Shown piece after piece: positions 1 to 11,810 of a DNA stretch of 64,000 nt; positions within the stretch are counted from its first letter, which is position 1; every line of letters begins with the position of its first letter. A program made the translations under genes and the position numbers. This DNA is from Leucaena leucocephala (lineage: Eukaryota > Streptophyta > Magnoliopsida > Fabales > Fabaceae). The stretch is taken from contig CM073558.1 of NCBI GenBank assembly GCA_037074615.1, positions 13,516,001-13,580,000 on the forward strand. The letters run 5' to 3'. The notes under the pieces are model-generated. The model was not told the origin of the DNA and searched no databases. It worked only from the letters and a program-made list of their open reading frames with translations.

Positions 1-1899
1 GATTTGGGACCTTGAACTTAGGGTTTTTATCGGAGAAAAGTTGAGTTTTGTCTTAGGGGAGGTGCTGCCCAAAGACCTTAAATGAAAGGGGAAAGAAGAA
101 ATTAAAGTTAGAAACATATGATTGAAACTTAAACAAGCTAATTAAGAGATTGGTTGTTGAATTAAGTTGATATTCTTGACTTTTCCATGATGTGCCCTGT
201 TCAGTCTGCACTGTTCATGAGGGAAGGAAATTAAATTTCAATTATTTAATGCTTTCATTGAATTTAGATGATGGTTTTGTGTTGGATTGGAAAGGTTTTG
301 AACCTTGAAAGCATTGAAATTCCAAGATTGTAGTTTTTGAAACCCTTCTCTGTTACTGTTCACATGCATGAACAGTAATTGGAATTCCATAATTTTGATG
401 GTTCCAATGGCTTTAAAATGAAAAGTTGTGTGGTGTAAAGTGGAGAAACAAGTATGAGAAGCATTAGAATCAAAATGAGAATTTTTGAAAGAATTGCATG
501 TCTATGTTTAGTTCTATACAACAGGCCATGAAGAAGCTGGAATTTCATGATTCTAAGCTCATAAATGAATTCAAAAGATTAAATTGTGCAGGGTAAAGTC
601 AAGACATCAATTGATTCAAAGACCAAGTCCATTAGTTAAGATTAAGGAAAGTAAACGAGCTTAATGTTCAAGAGGGAGTTATGTTAGTTAAAGTAAGTTT
701 AATGCTCAAGAAAATTAGATGGCAATGGATGAATGGTAATGTGATGTTAGGGATTGGCTGGTATGCTCCAAAAGAGGCAGCCACATGTCCAAGAGATGTG
801 AGAAGATAGAAGCAAGATAATGTGAAAGAAAGTCAAGTCTATAAGGTAGTGAACTTACCTCTTTATGTGATTGATGTGGTATGCTTATGTGTTGAAATGT
901 ATATGATATTTGAATGATGTTGTGACATGATAAATGATGTTGAATGTATTGTGAATAACATGTTTTCCATGGCCATGCACTTTATGTGAAAGTATATAGC
1001 ATGATGGCATGTCACTAATCAAAGAAAGTTTAATGAAATTACATATAATGCATTAGCATCCATCTTGCATATTTAAGTCATAATGTTTGCTACTGAGATT
1101 CCCTAGAATCTCATTCTCCCATAACAAAGAAATTTAGGTCAAGTATGATGGATAATGTATGCATGGAGAAGAGTTAAAGCATGGAAGAAGAAAAGTGAAA
1201 TATTTAAGATGTTAGCATATGCTATGCACTTTCCATGTATGTCAAAGCCATGTAAAGCATCTATTTATGTGATGAGATTATATGAAACAATTATTGTATA
1301 ACCCCATAATGTATATGAATTCATACAAGGAAAAAGATATAATTCATGTATGCTAGAACAATTATTGAAAGTAAAAGAAAGGAAACTGAAATAGTAAAAA
1401 CGTAGGTCCTAAAGTAGTTTTGTGGTGGCTTTAGTTTGACCTAGGAAATGAAGGAATTATTTCACGAATTTTTATGAGCATGTAGTACACATCCAGATCT
1501 TTAAGTGCATAGGTAGAACGTTTCATGTGGATGGGTATATGAAGAGAAATGAATTTCCAAAGTAAGGTACCATAATCTGTTTCCAAAGTTTTTGACAAAA
1601 TGAACAGTAAACTTCAACAAACAAACTGTATCAATTGGCTAATCATTTGGTCTGGAAATTATTTTTCCCTTAAATTTTAGGATGTTATCTTCATGTAGCT
1701 TTTTGAACCACTTCAGTTTGAGTTTTATATAATTAATTATGATTTTTTTGAAGTTCGTTACGTAATTTGGAATACCATATGAATAGTAACCCGAGAAAGA
1801 GTAAAATTCCAGATTTAGCTAATGGACTTCCAAGGTCTTGTAAGTGATTCCAAATGCTACTGAATAGTCCCTAAGACGGATGAAAGTAAGGATGTTACA
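1..1899 (+). mobile_element. Family II gypsy LTR, right part (left end outside window)
   Basis: This is the 3' portion of a long LTR in plus orientation, ending GGATGTTACA at 1890-1899. It is the reverse complement of the reverse-oriented family II LTRs at 5329-8495 and 26648-29994 (for example, the opening bases match the reverse complement of about 28490-28530). The DNA to its right (1900 on) is N1 interior. In the related element N2 the homologous position, near 41637, continues into non-LTR sequence, so this LTR is an insertion into N1 and not N1's own 3' LTR. If so, the target duplication on this side is AGAGG (1900-1904) and its partner lies outside the window. It carries the conserved LTR leader hairpin at 1094-1113. 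No coding sequence is seen. Confidence 0.8.
1094..1113 (+). other. Conserved LTR leader hairpin (family II copy)
   Basis: An 8-bp perfect stem TGAGATTC/GAATCTCA with a 4-nt loop, preceded by TTTGCTAC. The same structure with the same 5' flank occurs in every sufficiently complete gypsy LTR in the window. It should lie in the transcribed R/U5 leader, downstream of the LTR TATA box. Its function is unknown. Confidence 0.7.
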
Positions 1900-2184
1900 A
1901 GAGGCCAATATTATCTATTAGGATTTTACTTATTTCCTCTATCACTCAGGAATTTCTCATATTATTTTCATCTTTCATAACTTTACTATATCCATTACTG
2001 CAGAGAGCTACACAGGCTCTACCATGAACATATCTATCATTATCTATCTATCTCATCAAAGGGACCTTACTCTATCTGAGTTATAATGTCCCATCTCTTG
2101 GTTTTATTTTAAAAACAATCTTAGTCTATTGCAAGAGCAATCTAGCTCTATTTCACAGGCATTAACTCATATTATTTAAAAACT

Positions 2185-2281
2185 GCTCTTTCTTAGAGCC
2201 GTATCATCTTTTATAACTGCATCTCATTTCCTTTCATATTCATAGCATGTCATTCATATATCTTATCCCTACTGAAGGGAT
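2185..2281 (-). other. Small hairpins in the N1 3' non-coding segment
   Basis: There are two short inverted repeats. GCTCT-TTCTT-AGAGC lies at 2185-2199 and ATCCCT-ACTGA-AGGGAT at 2265-2281. The second has a decayed counterpart in N2 at 41268-41284. They lie in the segment between the gag remnant and the expected 3' LTR. Their role is unknown. Confidence 0.5.
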
Positions 2282-2829
2282 ATGTACTGAGTACTATAAT
2301 CATTTATCTATAAATTCACTAATAATCTTTCATCTTTAATCTCATCCTCTATCCCATTGACTATCATTGTCTGATCATAAATTCTCATTCCATTCTTTGG
2401 GAATTAACTTGCTAACTATTTTGTTCATCACTTTTATATTGTTCTATCATCATCAGGTTAAATTATTTAATTGCATGTCGTAGGATATATGAGCAATAAT
2501 TTTTTTAAAACTTTCTCATCATATATACTTTACCATGCATGTAATGTAAATGGGAGTATTCATTCATCATAGCATACTCAACATGCATAATATGCAAGAA
2601 GATTCAATCATTTAAGCATTATCTAACATGCATGTCATCATATGACAACTACAAGAAGATGCAACTTCTCATTATAACTTATGGCAACATAAGCCATATC
2701 ACTATTACATAGTTTGCTCAACCATCCCTTATACTCATATTGCAATTAAACAATTAACTAGGTAGACTTTAAAGTATTCTATCCCTTAATCACCTTAATC
2801 ACTAGGTCCTGATCATTATTAGGATCCTA

Positions 2830-3330
2830 AATCATTTACTTGTTTCACTTATGCTACCACATCACCCTCTTATTAGGGTATAGACTTAACTCTTCTTTAC
2901 TCTTTCTTACATAAGGAATAGGGATTCACTTTATCTTTGAATCAGTGGCTACCTTACTAGGCCATATTTATTCTTATCATAATATTTCTCATCGCCTGTA
3001 AGACTTCTATATCTTTAACTTGAAGGACTTATGTGTGCTTGACCTCACCATAATCTAGCGGTAATCTATAACTGAGTCAGCTATTTCCTTTCTGCTAACT
3101 AAGGAAGGGCTTGTTCTTTATGCCATTTATACTTTTAAGTTTTCCCTTATCCTCCTAGATTACTAACAGGTAAGAGAATATCTCCTATTAAGCCTCAAGG
3201 TTCATGTAGATGAACTCGGCTAACTATTCATTAACTCTAACCCTTAGCCTCACGCTCATCATTCTCTAACTGAGAGAAATTGTTTTTTTAAAACTCTTCA
3301 AGCAAAACTTCTCAAGTGAACAAATCCTTC
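2830..3330 (-). pseudogene. gag remnant of N1
   Basis: Minus-strand translation near 3330-3240 gives a stretch resembling TWEVLLEEF followed by NDEREAKG. This corresponds to the gag segment TWEVFLDHFYDKYFPQSV...DKREAKF of element A (about 13160-13220). Further stops and frame changes follow, and no zinc knuckle can be recognised. The alignment was made by eye from a few conserved residues, so the limits are approximate. It shows that N1 derives from the same gag-bearing chromovirus lineage as A and B. Confidence 0.5.
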
Positions 3331-4279
3331 TCCATCTCGCATGGAGTAACTTATGTATCTCTATGTATCTCTTAACTCTTTCTGTCTGCCAGTCTCAGTC
3401 TACTCTAGACTGAACTGTGATTCCTTTTTGGTTTGTCTCTGGATCCTAACTAATTTAGGTCATATGGATCTCATTTATCAACCAGCACTATTACTTCTAT
3501 TTTCTAGGTAGAGCACTAGGTTTTTATCTCTTCGTGATGGAATCCCTCTGTCTTGGGAACATTAACTTTCTATCTATTAACCGTCACATCTTTAACCTTA
3601 GGCCATGTATTAGATCATTCTTAGGAAAGTCTCATTCTAACTTCCTATTATTTTGTTCAATAGAGACTAGCTACACAAAGTGTTTCATAATGTAGATCAA
3701 CTCCTGATGATCACACGGAGGATCTATTTATGAACCTTTTCTTAAACTAATCTTTTATATCTTAATGCACCATACTATTTAGCTTGCCTACACTCTGTGC
3801 TAAACCTCTAACTGATAAACTTCAATGAGGTCAGCATCTTCATTGCTATCATTAAGTCTCTGTGCATTATAGTCGTAACCTGAATACTGACTAGTCACGT
3901 CTCATTGCAACTTAACTTCTTTGGAACTTCTGGTCGCGACCTAAACTGATCTATACTGCGACCTAGCCATAACTTTTTCTACATATTCACCTCTAATGTT
4001 CTTGACTTTAATGAATTTGAGTCAATTAAAACTCATTCATATCTATACATCATAATCACATTACGTAAAGAACATATTCACATAAATGTTTAACCAACTA
4101 TCATTTCATTATATCACACAAAGTTTCATATTTCATGTCACCATAACATTTGTACATACATTACATTTATGTCAATTACATATTCGGGGTACATTATAAC
4201 TACTATACATATGAGTAATTACTTTACTTTACACTTTATATATTTACATTAACCCTCATATCCTTCTACATTCTTTTTT

Positions 4280-5160
4280 AGGAAATCATAGACTGCACAT
4301 ACTTATGCACACAGAAGTGCAACTCCTGTATATCAGCTGGTAGATCCCTTGCCAGATACTCGCTTAGCTCTATATGCCATGTAGGGGTATATGGCAGTAC
4401 TTGACTCACTACTATCTTATGCCAGTCTACTAGAGCATAAACTTAATTTAGGTTAAGGCACTCCACTGTGTATCTGTTTATCATCCTTGCTACGGCATTA
4501 TGGAGCTGTAAGTAAACTAACTGCTCTTGATTTCTACTTCTATCCAATCCCCTAACCTAAACTGAGTAATTCACTTTCCACAGCTTTCTTGAGATTGATA
4601 TAGTTAGCATTATCTGTCTTCAACAAAGAAAGCTGGGGTTGACTAGGACTAGGAACATCACACTAATCTTTCTCTATAAAGTCACATATTCCTGGACTTT
4701 GGGAATAGATAGGAACTGTCATAAACTCTGGCTAGATGTCTGAATTAAGGGACTGTAATATATTACTTAGAATAATTCTATCCTCAAACTCGGGTAGAGG
4801 AGGAATAATATCTTGTCTATCCATAATCCAGTACTACTACTCAGCTTCCTCAGCCGTAATCTATCCTCTCATTAGAGGAATAGAGTTTATATTAAGGTTA
4901 AAGGGTACTCCAATAAACTCATACTATGTAGATTCACTATACTCAACATCATCTAGTGCATACACAGCTTCAAGTTGAATCTCTACATGACCTCCAGACT
5001 GCAGGTTTGAGTCTACAGAAACATCTATGGGACATTATACTATAGACTTTCCTGACCGATCCCCTATACTCTTATCTGAACTCTCTTTATTGTCTGAGGG
5101 ATGATCAAAGTCTGGATATTCATTATTCTCGCATATCACTATTGACTAGGGGTCTCCCTT
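4280..5160 (-). pseudogene. Pre-gag ORF remnant of N1
   Basis: On the minus strand between the primer-binding site and gag there is acidic, coding-like sequence broken by several stops, with blocks such as WIMDRQDIIPPLPEFEDR and LPYTPTWHIELSEYLARDLP. The last block lines up with the region of element A near 12310-12430 (LPLTAT, LDQYFKE, then DIHDWIYMIGKF). Position relative to gag is the same in both elements. I do not recognise a domain. It may be an extra 5' ORF of this lineage or an old N-terminal extension of gag. The match is by eye and the protein cannot be functional here. Confidence 0.45.
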
Positions 5161-5310
5161 ATTAACTTAAGCCTTATGAAATCCCATATATACTCCTGCA
5201 ATATTTACTTAATTAAGCAATGCTAACTATCTCAATACATACCCAAACTTAACAAAGTACTTACTACTTTGAGTTAGGATATGGAAATATCTTAAATCAA
5301 GCCAAAAACT

Positions 5311-5326
5311 TCTTCTCCGATACCAA
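5311..5326 (-). other. Primer-binding site of N1
   Basis: The minus strand reads TTGGTATCGGAGAAGA starting two bases inside the LTR end. It resembles the plant initiator-tRNA-Met primer site TGGTATCAGAGC with a mismatch. N2 has the same spacing from its LTR (TTTTGGTATCA at 38833-38843). It fixes the minus-strand polarity of N1 and identifies 5329-8495 as its 5' LTR. Confidence 0.7.
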
Positions 5327-5328
5327 AA

Positions 5329-8300
5329 CGTAACATCCTTATTTTTATACGTCTTAAGGACCATTCAGTAGTATTTGGAACCACTTACAAGACCTTAGAA
5401 GTCAATTAGCTAAATCTGGAATTTTACTCTTTCTCGAGTTACTCTTCATATGGTATTCCAGATTACGCAATGAACTTCAAAAAATCATAATTAATTCTCA
5501 AAAAATCAAAATGAAGTGGTTCAAAAAGATACATGAAGATAACATCTTGAAATTGAAGAAAAAAATAATTTCTAGACAAAATGATAGGTCAATTAATAAA
5601 CGTTATTTCTCAAATATTACTGTTCATTTGGTCAAAAATTTTGGAACAGATTCTGGTCCCTTACTTCGAAAAATTAGTTCTCTTTGTACAGACATCCAAA
5701 TATGGTGTTCTTAGTATCAAAATGAAGCTTGGAACGTCAAATAAATGTCTATAAAATTTCATACATTTACTCTATCATTTACTATTTTTATTACATCATG
5801 ACCTCCACCACTTATATTGGTCATGCAGTAACATTACACATAACATATATACTATCCAATCCCTAGCTTTTCTTCATGCTTCATCATCCTCTCTCATCAT
5901 TTATAAACCTATGGGATTGGGATTACATGGAAAGGGATGAGACTTATGGGGAAATCTCAGTAGCAAACATTACTAAACAATGCATGCCTTAATGTAAATA
6001 GTTGTGCTTGCTTGTGGAAGTGTTAACATTGTGTAATGTGCATGTTTCCATGTAACATATGAAATACCATTGGCCAAAGTAACCATAGAAACAGAGCTTC
6101 ATATATAAGCATATATGCAACACAATTCAACAAAGCCATAGCACATTCAAGCATAACATTCAATGCATACAAGTTTAGAATAAGTTTGCTACCTTATACA
6201 CTTGACTTTCTTTCACATTATCTTGCCTCTTTCTTCTCACTTTTCTTGAACATGTGGCTGCCTCTTTTGAAGTATACCAACCAATTCCTAACATCACATA
6301 ATCATTCATCCATCATAATCTAACTTCCTTGAGCATTAAACTCACTTTAACTAACATAACTTCCTCTTGAACCTTAAGCTCACTAACTTTCCTTAATCTT
6401 AACTAATGGACTTGGCCTTTGAATCAATTGATGTCTTGACTTTACCCCACACAATTTCATCTTCTGAATCCATTTATGAGCTTAGAATAATGAAATTCCA
6501 GCTCCTTAATGGCCTTCTGAACAGAATTGAACATATGCACATAATTCCTTCAAAAATTCTAATTTTGATTATAATGCTTCCCATACTTGTTTCTCCACTT
6601 TACCCCACACAACTTTTCATTTGAAAACCATTGGAAGCATCAAACTCATGAAATTCCAATAACTGTTCATGTGAGTGAACAGTAACATAGAAGAATTTCA
6701 AAAACAACAATATTGAAATTTCAATGCTTCCAAGGTTCAAAACCTTTCCAATTCTACACAAAATCATCATATAAATTCAATGGAAGCATTATATCATTGA
6801 AGTTCCATTTCCTTCCCTCATGACAAGTGTAGACCGAATAGTTTCAATCATGGCAAAGTCAAGAATATCAACTTGATTCAACAACCAGCCACTTAACTAG
6901 TTTGTTTAAGCTTCAATTATATATTTCTAACTTTAATTTATTCTTTTCCCTTTCATCTAAGGTTTTTGGATAGCGTAACACCTTAGAGAAAACTCAACTT
7001 TTATCCCATGAAAGCCATAAGTTTAAGCTCCCAAATCAAAGGAAAATAAGCTAGAATAGATTACTTACCTTTAATCTCTAGCTTGCTTAAATTTTGGTAC
7101 CTTGAATCTTCTTTGTCTTGGCTTCAGTTTCCATTTTGCAAGAGTTTCCCCTAGTTCAATGGCTCACAGTTTGGATGCAGATTTGAGGGGGGTATTTATA
7201 GAAAAATTCATGGAAACATCAATGGCTAAGATTACTTTGTGCACTATTTGATCTAAAGGTCCACATTTAATCTTAGATTTAACTTTTTCAAAAAGGAGAT
7301 TTATGACATCATCCATGAAATCACAATGGACAACTCATAGGTGTTATGTGGCACCATTTCTAGAGGGAGAACCTTCTAGAAAAATTCTAGTCTAATTTGG
7401 TACCGGCTCAGTCCGATTACCCAAAAACTAGATTGTTTTATAAGTCTAATTTTTCTGAAATTTCATAATATGCTTTCTAACCTTAACTCCAGTATCTGGA
7501 TCCTTCCTATCATTGACATTCTTGTCCTAGGCCACAACTTAATTACAGATCCTTTGGAAAATGACTGAAATGCCCTTGGTGTCCTTTCTTGCACTATATT
7601 GACCCTAAGGGTAAAATCTTCTTTTTACCCCTCTTTGTACTGCCTTAGGGCCTATACTGGCTCTAACTAATTATACTTATACTATATCCGACATTATTAG
7701 CCTATCCCAGATGATCAAAATGCCCTCCATCTATCTCTTGTACAATCTGGCTACATAGGGGCATTCTCATAATTTCACACTTTTTTCTGAACACTAGCCT
7801 CTTCTGCTGTTGGACTGGTTCCCTAGGTTTTTGGTCATTCTTGGCATCATCAAGGGCCTATATATGAGGTCATATGATCTCATTCTATCCAAGCTTATAT
7901 TTGATGAGTTCTATTATCGGATCACAGGCGTTATTAAACTCCCATCAAAATTCACTAATATGGGGATAACTTTTTATACAAAACTTCTTCCAGGGTTCTG
8001 TTAGATCCATGACATCTGAAACTATAGGGCATACTTTCCTGTAATCCTCCCACTTATATCTGAAGTCCATAAAATCTAATAAAATTTTAGATAACTTTCA
8101 GACTATCAGATAAATATATGCTATTTGGAGGCCTAATAAAATTTCTGTCTTGACCAGCATATCTTCCTCTATTTACTGATGGAATATGGGACTAAAATAC
8201 TTTTGGATAGTTCTAACCCTTTTCGGACTGACCTTTCCATAATTACAATTTTGCCCTCGAACTTTTTACTTAATTATATTTAAGTCCCTTAACTTTTGGA

Positions 8301-8495
8301 AATTACCACTTTTGACCCAACTTTTATTTCTCCTTCAACTTTTGGCCTTTAAACTTTTCTAATTTTTGTTTAGGTCCCTTTCTTCCTTCAAGACTCATTT
8401 AACCTCTATTATTTCTTCTAATCATTGTCATAATCTTTTCTAAACCTCTTTCCTCTATTAGTATTATACATATAGGTAAAAATTAGGATATGACA
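5329..8495 (-). mobile_element. 5' LTR of N1 (family II, minus strand)
   Basis: A family II LTR in minus orientation. Its start is at 8495 (minus strand TGTCATATCC) and its end is at 5329 (minus strand GGATGTTACG, last base altered from the usual A). It is followed directly by the N1 primer site. A minus-strand TATA box (CTATAAATAC) lies at 7192-7201 and the leader hairpin at 5938-5959. The base at the right junction suggests insertion into a family I LTR, with target copy TGGTT at 8496-8500. The matching copy would be outside the window on the left, so it cannot be confirmed. The region holds no genes. The frames at 6406-6624 and 7810-8004 are chance ORFs in the LTR. Confidence 0.85.
7192..7201 (-). 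promoter_or_regulatory. TATA box of N1 5' LTR
   Basis: Minus strand CTATAAATAC, at the same place in the LTR as in other copies (28682-28691, 38500-38509). It is the probable Pol II core promoter of the element. Confidence 0.6.
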
Positions 8496-9805
8496 TGGTT
8501 GCTGCCAGAAGTTCTATCTATATATGGTTGCAATATGAGTTTTATGTTATTGATAATTTAGATAAGCTTAAACGAGCTAGAACCAAGTAGTATAAGCTTG
8601 GGAATTTAAATATGCAGGTAAATGGAAGTTTGTGTTCATGGCTGTTATTGTACATGTCACTATTCATATGTTAGAATTTCATGATTTTGAGGCTTCCAAT
8701 GAGTTTAAAATGAAAGGTTATGTGGGGTTAAAGTAGGAGAATAAGTATTAGAAGCATTGGAATCAAATTGTGAATTTTTGAAAAATCAAGGGTTTGCTTC
8801 GATTTAGCACAATAGCTTATGATGTGATTTGATTTTTGAAATTCTAGCTTCATATGTGGATTTTACATGAAAAATTATGTAGAAATAAGCTATGATAATT
8901 TATCATGCATAATATTATGGTTTGTGTAACTTGATATTGCGATTTCCATGAAATCTCATTCCTGCCATATACATAACCATATCATAGGTGTTGGGATTTC
9001 TCAAGGAAAGAGGGTAAGCATAGATGGATGAACACTATCATATGTTACATGAGTTACTTGGCACTATGGAAGCACATGCTGTAATGTATATTGAATGTTC
9101 ATGTGTTTGTGTTCTGAGGCAGTGACCTTTTGACAATGTTTATAATGCCTTAATCAATGAGTTTGAACTTTAGATTTTGCATGATTATAGTTAAGATACA
9201 GAGCTTTAAAAGAACACTAATAATGCCTCAATTGGTTAAGAACTTGATTTATTATGATTTTCCAAATTTGAAGTTAAAATTTGGAAGAGATAAAGTAAGC
9301 AATTGGAGATAGTGACGTTCTGACATTAATTCCATTCGTAAATGAACGACTTTTTCCATGAAATTTTATGACCATAAATAACACATTTATTTCTTTAAAT
9401 CCATAGGTAACACAGTTCATTTGGAAGATAAATGAAGGAGAAATGAATTTTTGAAGTTAAGGCAAAGAAACTGAAACTTCTAAATTTTACCAAATGAACA
9501 GTGATTTTCAATGAATAAACTGAATTCATTTGGACAAGTAAACCTCAGTTTTATATTTTTTCCTTCAAATATTTATGAAGGAGCTTTAATTAGAAATTAG
9601 AGCCACCATATTTTTATTTTGCTACAATTAATTATGAATTTTCAAAATAGGGTATATGTTCTAGAATTACCATATGAATAGTAGCACGAATAGTACCCCG
9701 AGAGCAATTATTTTGAAAATGCTTATTTTCAAAGCAAAAGGTCATGTAATTGGTTCCAACGAATCCTAATAAAGTATAACTAAAGTTGAAATCAAGGATG
9801 TGACA
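8496..9805 (+). mobile_element. Family I LTR, right part
   Basis: Plus-oriented 3' portion of a family I LTR, ending GGATGTGACA at 9796-9805. It matches the 3' LTR of B from about 35067 onward. Its left part has been split off by the N1 insertion and lies outside the window. It interrupts the minus-strand pol fragment within the integrase core, just after the residues GFDSI. The expected right target copy is GATGG (9806-9810). The leader hairpin is at 8938-8958, with one mispaired base. Confidence 0.8.
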
Positions 9806-11240
9806 GATGGAGTCAAAACCTTTAACAGTATGGGGCAATCCAAGGATGAAATCTATTGTTATGTTTTCCCATTTCCACTCGATATTTTCAAACCTTGCAA
9901 CGGTCCTGCAGGCTTCTTATGTTATGTTTTAACTTGTTGACACACTAAACAATGTGCAACAAAATATGCCACATCATTCTTCATACCATGCCGCCAATAC
10001 AATTGCTTGAAATCTTGGTACATCTTAGTTATACCAGGGTGGATAGTATAAGCGGAATGATGAGCTTCTTCTAGAATTTCTCTTCTCAACTCTTGAACTT
10101 GAGGCACACAAATCTTGCCTTTGTACCTCAGAACACCTTCATAGTTAATCACAAATTTTGTATTACTTCTTTCTTGGACCAAATCTCATAACTTAAACTT
10201 TTTTGGGCCAGAGTACTAAGCTTCCTTAATCTGGTCGCTTAAAGAGGAACGAGCTTGCAAATGAGCAAAAAATGCTCCTTTATCATCAATTTCAAATATG
10301 ACTCCCTTTTGCTCCACTTTATGAATTTCTTATACTAACAGTCTCCTTTCAACATTTATATGTGCCAAACTACCCATATACTTCCTGCTTAAAGCATCAG
10401 GCACCATATTCGCTTTCCCCAGATGATACAGAATCGTACAATCATAATCTTTTAACAATTCCATCCATCTTCTTTATCTGAGATTCAAATCCTTCTACTA
10501 AAAAATGTACTCGAGACTCTTATGGTCAGTGAAAATCTCACAAGTTTCACCATATTGATAATATCTCCAAAACTTTAAAGCAAACACCACTATGACCATT
10601 TCCAAGTCATGATTTGGATAAATTTTGCTCATGCATCTTAAGCTTTCTAGAGGCATAAGCAATCACTCGTGCATTCTGCATTAACACACAGCCTAACCCA
10701 ATTCGAGAAGCATTACAATACACTATGTACCTCTAACTCCTGAAGGTAAGCTTAACACTAGAGCAGTAGTCAAATTCCTTCAACTTTTAAAAACTTCCTT
10801 CACACTTATCATCCCACATGAACTTCACATTCTTCTAAGTTAATCTTGTCATCAGAGCTGCTATTCTTGAAAAATCTTGCACAAAACATCGATAATATCA
10901 TACAAGGCCTAAGAAACTTTGAATCTTAGTGACCGTAGTAGGTTTTGGCCAACTTTTGACTGCTCTACCTTGCTAGGATCAACCTAAATACCATCTTTTC
11001 ATACCACATTTCCCAAGAAAGTGACTTTCGTCAACTAGAACTTACACTTAGAAAGCTTAGAATAAAGTTGTTATTCTCTCAACCTTTGTAACACAATCTG
11101 CAAATGATGTTCATACTCCTCCGTACTCTTAGAATATACCAAGATATCATCAATGAACATGATCATAAACTTAGTGATTGATCAAGTCCATTAAGGCTAC
11201 AGGAGCATTTGTTAAACCGAAAGATATCGCTAACACGCAT
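9806..11240 (-). pseudogene. Chromovirus pol fragment (RT, RNase H, integrase N-terminus)
   Basis: Read from right to left, the minus strand encodes the second half of a Ty3/gypsy RT, then the connection region, RNase H and integrase. The RT has FGLTNAP near 11220 and an intact catalytic motif FIDDILVYSK with FIDD at 11146-11157. RNase H has FTDHKSLEY and KANMVPDALSRK (about 10520-10390). The integrase zinc-binding domain is at 10182-9922, with H-H from AHHS and IHPG and C-C from CLVCQQ. The first part of the integrase core ends at GFDSI at 9806, where a family I LTR is inserted. Several frameshifts and stops are present. Compared with A and B the linker before integrase is clearly different (it begins MGSLAHINVERR), so this is another chromovirus lineage. 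The remainder of integrase, gag and the LTRs of this element are not in the window. Confidence 0.85.
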
Positions 11241-11810
11241 ATTTGGGACCTTCAAACAGAGAAAGCAGGTTTTCTAACCTTTAGTGTGGAACTACTATGA
11301 TAATGTAGTGCCAACTCCCCTAGTGGATTACAACTATCTTTGGTGTTTGGAAAGTTTGGGGAATCATAAGTGCCCTAAATGAACGAAGGGATTAAAGTAA
11401 ATGAAGGAAATATTGGCAAAATTCAATATTACTTTAATTGAAATTAATTAACCTAGGTGTACGGTCTCTTGTTGGACTTACCCATTTTGCATGCTTGAGA
11501 CCATTGATTCATCTCTTAACGAAACTTGGCCATAAGCTCTTGTCAAAGTGACTAGCAAAGTTTAGCCTTAATCTGGGGCTCAAGGTACTAACTTGCTTTT
11601 AAACTTTAGCCATTAAATCATCACTAAATTGATATTTGCCATGAATTCTTGAAGTTTGTCCAAAGTATTGAGTGAGACCAGGCTTCCCAATCGCCATAGC
11701 CTATAAACTATTCCCAATCGCCTACCAAAGAAGTTTGTCCTCCCCTATAAACTAAATAGGGTGATCAGGCTTCCCAATTGCCATAGCCTATAAACTATTC
11801 CAGTCCCACC
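11241..11810. other. Unassigned DNA between two gypsy fragments
   Basis: This stretch matches neither the three LTR families nor any gag or pol sequence that I can see. It lies between the broken RT of the minus-strand pol fragment and the truncated 5' end of element A. It has no convincing ORF. It contains the tandem duplication described separately. It may be host DNA, the leader of A or another element, or a filler from a rearrangement. Confidence 0.4.
11651..11801 (+). repeat. Tandem duplication, about 80-bp unit
   Basis: Two units each begin GAAGTTTGTCC (11651 and 11731). Each contains a 36-bp block starting CAGGCTTCCCAAT, at 11679-11714 and 11766-11801, with one mismatch between the copies. 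The spacing of the two marks differs slightly, so the units are not exactly the same length. Confidence 0.8.

Larger units (their letters stand above)
1900..5328 (-). mobile_element. Interior of non-autonomous gypsy element N1 (minus strand)
   Basis: Read on the minus strand, this begins at the primer-binding site next to the LTR at 5329. It then runs through a pre-gag ORF remnant (about 5160-4280), a spacer, a gag remnant (about 3330-2830) and a long non-coding 3' segment with small hairpins. The same order is found on the plus strand in N2 from 38833. No protease, RT or integrase motif is visible, so I infer a gag-remnant, non-autonomous element that would need enzymes supplied in trans. 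The plus-strand reading frame at 4736-4978 is only antisense to the pre-gag remnant. The interior is cut at 1899 by a family II LTR. Confidence 0.75.

Noticed and set aside
2038..2056. TATC microsatellite
   Set aside because: Short and imperfect. Nothing suggests function.
4736..4978. 80-codon plus-strand frame
   Set aside because: It is antisense to the decayed pre-gag ORF of N1, with no family resemblance of its own.
1..5328. N1 as an element with inverted LTRs (1-1899 plus and 5329-8495 minus)
   Set aside because: N2 continues with non-LTR sequence at the position where the 1899 LTR abuts N1, and no polypurine tract is present. An inserted LTR explains it better.
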